From Poa pratensis (Eukaryota; Streptophyta; Magnoliopsida; Poales; Poaceae): 64,000 nucleotides of DNA. Below are positions 55,804 through 64,000 of the stretch, piece by piece; positions within the stretch are counted from its first letter, which is position 1; each line of letters begins with the position of its first letter. The notes beneath the pieces were generated by a model. It made no database searches. It saw nothing but the letters and a program-made list of their open reading frames with translations, and was not told where the DNA came from. A program made the position numbers and the translations under genes. Location: positions 4,739,860 through 4,803,859 of the forward strand of contig CAMZMU010000060.1 in assembly GCA_947311845.1 (NCBI GenBank), given 5' to 3'.

Positions 55804-57700
55804 TTACTTGTTATATAGAAGCATGTACGCATCCTGACTGAGCACTTCATCTTCACTCGTGGATATAACCTGGAATAAAATGAAAACAATTATGGGTTGA
55901 CAACACTTGGGTCATAGAGAAAAGGTGAAATAGTTACCTTGTCATCGTCAAATTTGATCCAGCCTTCTCCATATCCTTTCACATAGCAAACGTAGTGACC
56001 AATCTTTCCCTCGTAACCCCAGTCCACATGTACAATGATGGCATACAAATCATAATCATAATTCCTCTCGCAAAGAACACACATATAAGGTTTGAGGTTT
56101 AAAACCGCTGGAAATGTCACTCGCCGATGTTGAAATTGCTGCAATTGAAATCATCTCTTCAGTAATGTTTGGGAAAACAGTATTGCAAGTAGTGTGAACA
56201 TGATAATTCAAACAAAGGGACTGACCACATATCTCTTTAGATCCAGACATAGCACATTTGGTGCCTCCTCAATCCGGAGGTTCTTCTTCCCTTCTACACC
56301 CTTGCAACTAAGCATGTTTCATACTCTCATGTTAAGTCTAGAGCGACAAAACATTAAAGTTAACTAATTATTTAAAAGCATTGCATAGCACTCACCTAAC
56401 ACATCTCCAGTCCTTCAAATCCTCACTATTTGTGAAATACATTAGTGCATCCTGTAAACTATCTTTGCCCATGATGGAAATATTCAAATTCAAAAAATCC
56501 TCAGATTTGTTGGATCTATATCCACACTTGCATATCATCTGCAAATTCAGGTTGGGGCGCTATAAATTTCATAGGCGGTAATAATAAAAGATAACTGATT
56601 AGAATAAGTAAACAGCCATTCAAATATGACATATATTAAACACACTAGTTTGGCAAATACAATCAAACCTGTGATCGTATTGTCCCATAGAATAGCTGGT
56701 ATACAAAGGTTTCCTGTCTACACTTTGCAGGCTCTACAAACTCAAGAGCAGAAATCATCTCTTGTATAGCAGAACTGTAAAAAAAATCATTACATGATTG
56801 AAGCATGGTACAAAAAGAGCCTCACCCATATAAATAAAAAAGTGAAATCTTACAGAAAAAATTCTTGTGCATCCTCATGCTTATCAGCACTAAGCTCAGG
56901 AGCAAAACAGTGCAGGTTGTCCATAAACCCGGAAGGAGAAAATGCAACACCCATATTTGCTCTCACGATAAGTCCTTGTAGCTCACAAATAATACACCAC
57001 CGTCGCCTCTTTTGCCCACACGTACACTTCTGCTGATGATTTTGTGCAAGAACAAATGCTCTCAGTAGTTTTGTAGAAACTAGACACTGTAAAGAAACCC
57101 CTGCGTAACAACTGCGAGGAAGGAAATTTAGATAGAGAACTAAGAGGCATTATGAAAATGAATGGAAGTGGCCACTGCATCACACCTGGAGCCTGTGTTT
57201 GAAAGGCCACATGGTAAGAACATCTCGTCCTTCCACTCGTGCAATCTTTGCATTTCATCAAGGTAAGAGGTTAAATTTGTTTGAGACAAGGCTGCAGTGT
57301 CCTGATAGAAAAAAAATCCCCATCCGATCACGAAAACAGAAAAGCTCAAATAATTGCAAATGCCACTTTGTTGACCAGATAACTTGTGTTTGATGTGCTA
57401 CATATGATTCAGGTCAAACAGATTCATAATTGAGGTATTGCATGCATCATAAAAAAGTTCACAAAATAATTGTTTAATTGTGTTTCATCAGCACTATGTT
57501 CAACATTCTATTGAGGCACTAAGCTTACAAATTTTTCAAGGTTAGTAGATTAAGGTAAGCACCTGTGCAATCAATTTTACTCCAGCAGCTTCCTGGGTTT
57601 CCTCATCCCTAAATGGTGGCTTGTTACAGTCTCGTTGTTGCTCACTTAGTTTGTTTTCAATACTTGTACTGTTTCCCTTCGATTGTATGGATCCGCGACT
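55804..57700 (-). CDS. Ubiquitin-specific protease (USP/UBP family), proximal copy
   Basis: Cysteine protease that removes ubiquitin from proteins. Exons, high to low: 57566-57700, about 57188-57302, about 56852-57117, 56669-56776, 56397-56562, 56226-56307, about 55936-56139, 55804-55868. Splicing the second and third gives PCGLSNTGSSCYAGVSLQCL, the Cys box with its catalytic Cys. Next come HEDAQEFF, CKCGYRSNKSEDFLNLNISI, the WRC...C zinc pair, NVLCLDLKRYV, and the His box IGHYVCYVKGYGEGWIKFDD with DDDKV. The end is SEDEVLSQDAYMLLYNK, the usual USP terminus. It resembles plant UBP23/UBP36-type enzymes. It lacks the GC-rich first exon seen in the distal copy, so its promoter is unclear. It may be expressed only as a partial gene. 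Confidence 0.8.
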
Positions 57701-57821
57701 ACTGCAGCACGAACAGTAACGCACACAAACAAAGTTAGTGCTAGGGTACATTCATCGAGACCATAAATTTGAAAAATAAGAAATATAATGAAACTTTCAG
57801 AAACAAAAAAGGTTTACCTGA

Positions 57822-58363
57822 TCCAACTTTTATCCTTTGCTACATTGTCTTCTATAACCACGTTTCCTTCGCCTTTCTTTTTCTCATTGTTTATTTCTGA
57901 AAGATGTTGGTTACACGTGTAGGATAAAAACTTATTACAAGTGAGAAGACAGAATTTCTGTGCAACAAACTTTCTTAATGTTTACTACAGTGTCACACCT
58001 TCAGTACTCCCAGGTTCTCCGTTTTCCACAGAATTTTCAACTCCGACAACTGGGACTGGCTTGGAGCGAATCTCTCTCCTACAAGTTGAATCAGAATTGT
58101 AAAGATTATGAGCTATATACCCACAATTTCAGATTCCGATAAATAAATTTGATTAAAGTAAGAAATACATTTTAATTTAAAAACAAACCATGTTTTACTA
58201 AATTTCTATCTGGATTGGCATTAAAACCATCATCACACGAGAAACTAAAACCCAAAGAACAACATGATTTAGATGAAAAGAAAGCTTTCGGCATTATCAT
58301 AACTGTGCCAGGAAGTAGATGACTATCTTGACAAAAATACAACTTGTTGTGGAAGCGGTACAC
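57822..58363 (-). pseudogene. Orphan duplicate of the SPO11-like 5' exons
   Basis: Copies of three candidate exons (58172-58363, about 58005-58080 and 57822-57898), with PKAFFSSKSCCSLGFSFSCD and INNEKKKGEGNVVIEDNVAK. Downstream on the minus strand lies the proximal USP gene, not a SPO11-like catalytic exon. A transcript could join these exons to the protease. Confidence 0.6.
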
Positions 58364-58792
58364 ATTCTCTTATTCACTTCAATTGAAGACACTGCTAAAC
58401 AAGTATGAAGACTGTTCGGGCCAGCATGTAATTTTCAGAAATTACCATCTACTTTGTCATGGGCTGCAGCGAGGATTCGCGTCCCCCTCTCAAGGCCATG
58501 ATCAGAATCCATTGTGAGGCTCTATGTGAAAAGTGTGTTGGCTTACCAACGGTGGTGGGCAGATTGAAGAATGGTGCGTTCAAACTTCAAAAATCTTCAT
58601 GAGCGTTCGTGGGTAAAGTGAGATGGTGGAAGGGATCGGGTGTATCAAAGGCTGGAAAGGAGGTGCTGGTCTGTGCCTACATATACTATGAGGTTCTTTC
58701 AGCTATCGAAGGGCTTGTGCTAGCAGCTGACTAGTGTCTCGTCCAGGTTCTGGTAGAGTACAGGAAACAGTAGACAAGCTGCGTTTCCTCGA

Positions 58793-58857
58793 GGAAAATA
58801 AATCGATGGGGCAATCATGCATCAGGAAAATAAATCGATGGGGCAATCATGCATCAG
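58793..58857 (+). repeat. 32-bp tandem duplication
   Basis: GAAAATAAATCGATGGGGCA and the following 12 bases occur twice in a row in the distal unit, at the start of the LINE fragment. The proximal unit lacks it. Confidence 0.9.
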
Positions 58858-58859
58858 AT

Positions 58860-59357
58860 CTTGGGTCGTTAAACTCAAAGAAACTGCCAAGGCACTTCAG
58901 AGTTGGAGCACTAAGAGTTTTGGAGATGTCAAGGTACACATTGTTTGGACCAAGACTAGAATTTCAATGCTTGATCAAGCGGAACAAAATAGAGGGATCT
59001 CCTTCCGTGAAAGATAGCTAAGAAGGGAAATTAAAAAGAAGCTTCAAGATCTGTGCTCGGTTGGGAGAACAATGGCTAGGCATCTTTCTAGATTGACGTG
59101 GCATAATTCAAGGGATGCCAAATAAAAATTCTTTCACATCCAAGCAAGTCATAGAAGGACAAAAAAAATACATTGGAAGCCTAAAACAGGGGCAGCAGAT
59201 GGTCACCACGCAAAAAGAGATTGAAGGCATTTTATTCGAGCACTACAAGCAGTGTTTTGGCATTCTTACGACAAGGCCTTCTGGTATAAACTTAGATTAT
59301 ATTGGGACGCAGAAGTTTCAGTTATCAGTAAAATGTATGTCATGAGAGATACTGATT
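58860..59357 (+). pseudogene. LINE ORF2 fragment, distal copy
   Basis: Near-identical to 55255-55740 of the proximal unit (KETAKALQ.WSTKSFGDVKV; then the same 76-codon frame at 59115-59345). Its first part is replaced by unrelated sequence. Confidence 0.8.
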
Positions 59358-59419
59358 TTTTCCTTCCTAATTAAAATTTTGAGACACGTAAGAATAGGGT
59401 AACAACTAATCATAATATC

Positions 59420-61980
59420 TTACTTGTTATATAGAAGCATGTACGCATCCTGACTGAGCACTTCATCTTCACTCGTGGATATAACCTGGAATAAAATGAA
59501 AACAATTATGGGTTGACAACACTTGGGTCATAGAGAAAAGGTGAAATAGTTACCTTGTCATCGTCAAATTTGATCCAGCCTTCTCCATATCCTTTCACAT
59601 AGCAAACGTAGTGACCAATCTTTCCCTCGTAACCCCAGTCCACATGTACAATGATGGCATACAAATCATAATCATAATTCCTCTCGCAAAGAACACACAT
59701 ATAAGGTTCGAGGTTTAAAACCGCTGGAAATGTCACTCGCCGATGTTGAAATTGCTGCAATTGAAATCATCTCTTCAGTAATGTTTGGGAAAACAGTATT
59801 GCAAGTAGTGTGAACATGATAATTCAAACAAAGGGACTGACCACATATCTCTTTAGATCCAGACATAGCACATTTGGTGCCTCCTCAATCCGGAGGTTCT
59901 TCTTCCCTTCTACACCCTTGCAACTAATCATGTTTCATACTCTCATGTTAAGTCTAGAGCGACAAAACATTAAAGTTAACTAATTATTTAAAAGCATTGC
60001 ATAGCACTCACCTAACACATCTCCAGTCCTTCAAATCCTCACTATTTGTGAAATACATTAGTGCATCCTGTAAACTATCTTTGCCCATGATGGAAATATT
60101 CAAATTCAAAAAATCCTCAGATTTGTTGGATCTATATCCACACTTGCATATCATCTGCAAATTCAGGTTGGGGCGCTATAAATTTCATAGGCGGTAATAA
60201 TAAAAGATAACTGATTAGAATAAGTAAACAGCCATTCAAATATGACATATATTAAACACACTAGTTTGGCAAATACAATCAAACCTGTGATCGTATTGTC
60301 CCATAGAATAGCTGGTATACAAAGGTTTCCTGTCTACACTTTGCAGGCTCTACAAACTCAAGAGCAGAAATCATCTCTTGTATAGCAGAACTGTAAAAAA
60401 AATCATTACATGATTGAAGCATGGTACAAAAAGAGCCTCACCCATATAAATAAAAAAGTGAAATCTTACAGAAAAAATTCTTGTGCATCCTCATGTTTAT
60501 CAGCACTAAGCTCAGGAGCAAAACAGTGCAGGTTGTGCATAAATCCAAGAGGAGAAAATGGAAGACCAATATTTGCTCTCACGATAAGTCCTTGTAGCTC
60601 ACAAATAATACACCACCGTTGCCTTCTTTTCCTAGAACCTGAACCAGTAATGGTATATTGGTATGTCATTATGTCAAACAAAGATTCAGACACATAGTTT
60701 TAGAAGATAGTAAGGGTAGCCAAGACGCACACTTTTCTTGATGTTTTTCTGTCAGAAGAAATGCTCTGAGTAGTTTTGTAGAAACTAGACACTGTAAAGA
60801 GACCCCTGCGTAACAACTGCGAGGAAGGAAATTTAGATAGAGAACTAAGAGGCATTATGAAAATGAATTGAAGTGGCCACTGCATCACCTGGAGCCTGTG
60901 TTTAAAAGGCCACATGGTGTGAACATCTCGTCCTTCCACTCTTGTAACCTTTGCATTTCATCACCGTAAGAGGATAAATTTGTTTGAGACACAGCTGCAG
61001 TGTCCTGATAGAAAACAATCCCCATCGAATCACAAAAACAGAAAAACAATTAGCTCAAATAATTGCAAATGCCACTTTGGTGACCAGATAACTTGTGTTT
61101 GATGTGCAATACAGGTCAAACAGATTCATAATCGAGGTAAGCACCTGTTGCTTGTTACAGTCTCGTTGTTGCTCACTTACTTTGTTTTCAATACTTGTAT
61201 TGTTTCCCTTTGCTTGCAGCACATTATTCACTTTCGTCATCAAAGCCAATCAAATGACCCTGTACCACCATGTCAATGATTTATACTTCCAAAATTACAC
61301 AAATCTAATACTCCAGCTATCAGCAAATTGTTAGACTAAACTAGAGTATTATTCATAAGTTTGTGACACTCAAACTTTAGTTATGGTTATCGACATGCAG
61401 TTTCAAGACTACTTCAACATATGCAGTATAACAGCAATACTTTATCCCAGCGCTGTATAACAGGAATACTTCATCACACGCAGCATTACAAAAACATCTC
61501 ATTACAAGAAAAAATTGACCCGTAAGAAGCAGAAGTATCAGTTTACCCTGCAGTCGAGGAGGAGAAAGCCAGCAGCTATGGAAGACCGAAGTGGGGAGGC
61601 TGACGACCACGGCCCGGCCCCCGTCTGGGTAGGGTGGCAGACCGCACCGGCCCGCAGCACAAGCGAGACGAGCCGGCGAGGCGAGCGGCGGGGACGAGCC
61701 GGCGAGGCGAGGGGCGCGGAGCAGGCAAGCCGGCGAGCGTCAGCGTGCTTGTCCAGTCCTGCGCGAGGCGGAGAGACGGCGAGTGGTCGCCGACGAGCTC
61801 CGAATTGGGAAGGAGGAAGAAGGAGGGCCGGTGTGTCAGAGTCTCGATCGGGATCGGAGCCTAGATGGGAAAATGCAGACACTGTTCCGGGAATTAAACT
61901 ACTTGCTGAAGAAGAAAGAACTGATAAAGGAAAGCAGCGGAAATAAAGCAAGGAAAAAAATTGAATTTATAAAGCAAGGA
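59420..61980 (-). CDS. Ubiquitin-specific protease (USP/UBP family), distal copy with promoter
   Basis: Same exon set as the proximal copy shifted by about 3,616 bp, ending SEDEVLSQDAYMLLYNK at 59420. The Cys box reads CGLLNTGSSCYAGVSLQCLV across the intron near 60.86-60.90 kb. The His box GHYVCYVKGYGEGWIKFDDD is intact. Unlike the proximal copy it keeps an extra intron near 60630-60745 (KC / SRKRRQRWCIICEL). Upstream, a GC-rich first exon (61551-about 61980) ends at a strong donor CAGG|GTAAAC. A TATA box lies at 62006-62015. Exons near 61140-61250 (ENKVSEQQRDCNK) connect them; exact start codon unknown. The distal copy is the best candidate for the working gene. Confidence 0.75.
61250..61550 (-). 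other. Intron of the distal USP gene
   Basis: AT-rich, no supported ORF, between the GC-rich first exon donor near 61551 and the next exon. Confidence 0.5.
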
Positions 61981-62005
61981 AATTAGGGTTTCTCACTCTC
62001 TCCCT

Positions 62006-62015
62006 GGTTATATAG
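62006..62015 (-). promoter_or_regulatory. TATA box of the distal USP gene
   Basis: Minus-strand CTATATAACC, about 30 bp upstream of a CT-rich start area and the GC-rich exon. Confidence 0.6.
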
Positions 62016-62160
62016 ACAGCCGCGATTTAAATTATAATGATTTGGCTAGGATTTGACACCTGCCCAGTTTAAGCTAATTTGAATTGCAGCCGTCTGATGT
62101 CGTGAAGCGGTATCGGATCATCTGGAACCTCCGTTAACTGAATCTTGATTGTCGGTTCAC

Positions 62161-62251
62161 AAGTTGTGCAACGTAAGTATATTTTAACGGTCCCCGTTCC
62201 CCTCCAAGTTGTGCAACGTAAGTATATTTTAACGGTCCCCCGTTCCCCTCC
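62161..62251 (+). repeat. 45-bp tandem duplication containing a target-site copy
   Basis: Two units (62161-62205 and 62206-62251) each begin AAGTTGTGCAACGTAAGTAT. The second has one extra C. Confidence 0.95.
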
Positions 62252-63269
62252 CTCTCTGCTACAGTAATAAGAGCGAGAGAAAGGCGATTTAGGTTTTCGC
62301 CGGCGAATCCGCCGCTTCCCTCCGTCTCCGGCGCCGTTCCGGCGTTGCGAGGTGGGGGGGAAGCTCCGGATCTCGACCGTGCGAGTAGTTAGGTCTAGTT
62401 TTGTACAGGTTTTCGTCTTCGTCGTCGGCATTGGGCTGGGGTGGATGTCGGCGGCTGTGAAGAATAAGGTCTCCCCCTCCTTTCTCCAGTCCGGTGGCGC
62501 GGCTGTCGGGGAGGTCGTGGAGTTTTGGGTCTTCTTCTCGCAGGCGGTCGCCGTAGCTGCCGTGCGTGATGGAGTGGTGTTCCTCTTCCTCGTCCCCTGC
62601 GGCTGGTTTCTGGCGTTTTGCAGTGGCGCTGGAGCCTGGCTTCCTTCTCTTTGCAAGACCGGTCCATGGCGGATTCCTTGCACAGATGGAGCTGGCCAAA
62701 ACCGTTTCAAGATCCTCGGCTGCCCAATTTTCTGCTCTGCAGATCGCGAGGTGAGTTGGTGCCATCTTCTTCTGGCGGGCCGTGGCGGCGAGGAGAGGAA
62801 GAGGAGGTGCCGCTCGTCTTCGACTCTGTTGGAGCGGCTTTCGCAGCTTCCCCTCATCTGGAGCAATTGCGAGCTGCGTGGCTGGTGTGCAGCGCCATGC
62901 CCAGCTCGACTGGCTGCGCAGGTCGGGGCGTGTCCCCCGCCGATGTTCCACCGTCGTCGCCAAGATCTCGCCTTCGTTGGTGAGTGGCAAATGCGGCGAT
63001 CTCAACGGGAATTGATTCCCTATAGGCCTGTGCAGTCAATTCAGCCGTCTTCCTGCTTCCTCTCGTCTTCCCCAGCGGTGTTGCGATGACGAGGTCCTGG
63101 ACGGCGGCGGACAAGGAAGGGCAGAACTCCCTAGGGGTGTGTGCGTAATTTTCTGTTTATGTGGGGTGTTTTCTGTAAAAGAGGGACAGCTGTGGCGTGT
63201 CTGGATATTTCCAGTGTAATCCGGTGTTGTCTTTGCTAATATGTCCAGAGACGTTTGTATCAAAAAAAA
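62221..63269 (+). mobile_element. Poly(A) retroposon (LINE-derived or LINE-mobilised)
   Basis: About 1.05 kb ending in GTTTGTATC and eight A's (63262-63269). GTTGTGCAACGTA flanks it (62208-62220 and 63271-63283), a 13-bp target duplication. The GC-rich body holds an open frame on each strand (for example 62352-63089 plus), but neither resembles gag-like ORF1, endonuclease or RT. It might be a 5' UTR-derived non-autonomous LINE, or a retroposed transcript. Family unknown. Confidence 0.65.
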
Positions 63270-63283
63270 GGTTGTGCAACGTA

Positions 63284-64000
63284 GTGCAGTCATGACATTA
63301 CTCCCCACCTGAAGTCCATACTTCAAGAATCGAATGAAGTGAAGGTCGCCTGGATAAACTTGACGTCTTCCTAGGTAGCTTTTTTTTGTTTCTAACTTTT
63401 GCCAGGACTTTGAATGGACCATAGTATCTAGAAGATAGTTTGAATGCATTCCTCAACCCTAGAGCCGTTTCTCGATATGGTTGCATCTTTAGATAGACCA
63501 TGTCACCTACATTGAAGCTTCTATCAATTCTCTTGAGGTTTGCATATTTCTCCATTTTGTTTTGGGCTTGTAACAGGTTGTGATGCAAGAACTTGATCAT
63601 GTGGTCCTTTTCCTTGAGTGTGACTTGTTCTGGTGACACATTACAAGGAACCGAGGCATCATGAAGCTGAGTGGAGGGTACTCGTAGAAGGCCTCAAAAG
63701 GAGAAATCTTGAGTGAGGTGTGATAGGAGGTGTTGTACCACCACTCTGCTGCAGGGGTCCAGTCAGCCCACTTCTTTGGTTCTTTAAAGGCCATGATTCG
63801 CAAGTACTGCTCAAGGCATTGGTTGACTCGCTCTATTTGCGTGTTAAACTCAGGGTGTATGAAGTGGTGAAGTGTAATTGTACTTTCAGGGCAGAGAAAA
63901 GTTCTTGCCACAGCCTGGATGTGAAGATCCAGTCTCCATCACTAACAATGGTCTAAGGAGGTCCATGCAATTTGAAGATGTTGTTCATGAATATGTTGGC
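63284..64000 (-). pseudogene. Ty3/gypsy integrase C-terminal part, decayed
   Basis: Minus-strand frames read HPEFNTQIERVNQCLEQYLR (a degraded form of the core motif around the catalytic Glu), WTPAAEWWYNTSYHTSLKIS, PFEAFYEYPP, then in a shifted frame LKRIDRSFNVGDMVYLKMQP and FKLSSRYYGPFKVLAKV, the integrase C-terminal domain of chromovirus-type gypsy elements. The end, NVMTALRCTT, abuts the retroposon target site. It continues beyond the window. Confidence 0.85.

Larger units (their letters stand above)
54057..57748. repeat. Tandem duplication, proximal unit
   Basis: About 3.69 kb starting ATTCATCGAGACCATAAATT. It contains the SPO11-like 5' exons, a LINE fragment and a USP gene. Near-identical to the unit starting at 57749, offset about 3,616-3,692 bp. 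Confidence 0.95.
57749..61216. repeat. Tandem duplication, distal unit
   Basis: Second copy of the block at 54057-57748, same order. Both carry the same LINE fragment, so the duplication came after that insertion. The unit is shorter, with deletions in the USP 5' exons. Confidence 0.95.

Noticed and set aside
62352..63089. 245-codon plus-strand ORF in the retroposon
   Set aside because: The opposite strand is open as well; the GC-rich composition explains both and no motif is visible.

Overview
This is nuclear DNA from a large-genome grass, most likely a Pooideae/Triticeae species (wheat, barley, rye or a relative). The signs are a BARE/Angela-like copia LTR, a 13.2-kb LARD-type non-coding retroelement like the Sukkula class known from barley, CACTA and Stowaway DNA transposons, plant LINEs, and intron-rich plant genes. 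No bacterial operons, rRNA genes or CRISPR arrays were seen.

Positions 1-43,625 are a nest of transposons. A CACTA element (1-3,539) lies inside the gag gene of a Ty3/gypsy element (3,543-4,710), whose leader also carries a 5'-truncated LINE (about 4,980-8,797). A truncated copia LTR (9,540-10,334) abuts a Tat-like Ty3/gypsy element on the minus strand (10,888-37,104; about 10.8 kb without its insertions). That element has gag, protease, RT, RNase H, a second plant-type RNase H and integrase. Between integrase and the 3' LTR it carries two antisense ORFs, each with its own TATA box. It is split twice: by a 2,153-bp CACTA element (15,529-17,681, TSD TGA) in the integrase zinc finger, and by a complete LARD (18,547-31,768, TSD TTCCC, LTRs of 4.9 kb) in the second RNase H. 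Its 3' LTR is followed by a second PBS and gag start, so it is part of a tandem array sharing an LTR. Next come the 3' end of another gypsy element, two tandem-repeat arrays, a decayed MULE transposase gene (39,247-42,287) and a CACTA transposase fragment (42,880-43,625).

Positions 43,626-62,020 form a gene island on the minus strand. It holds a truncated, clearly dead midasin (MDN1) pseudogene, including loss of the MIDAS core. Next to it is a SPO11/topoisomerase VI-A-like gene with an intact 1.16-kb exon. Beyond that is a tandem duplication (54,057-57,748 and 57,749-about 61,216) of a block holding a USP-type ubiquitin protease gene, a LINE fragment and the 5' exons of the SPO11-like gene. 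The distal protease copy has a GC-rich first exon and a TATA box near 62,010. Both protease copies keep their Cys and His boxes.

The right end (62,161-64,000) is a poly(A)-tailed retroposon flanked by target duplications, inserted at the end of a decayed Ty3/gypsy pol gene.

The genic island encodes housekeeping-type functions (ribosome biogenesis, ubiquitin removal, a meiotic or topoisomerase nuclease), but duplication, truncation and insertion have remodelled it. Boundaries and reading frames were read by eye; names of transposon families are tentative.
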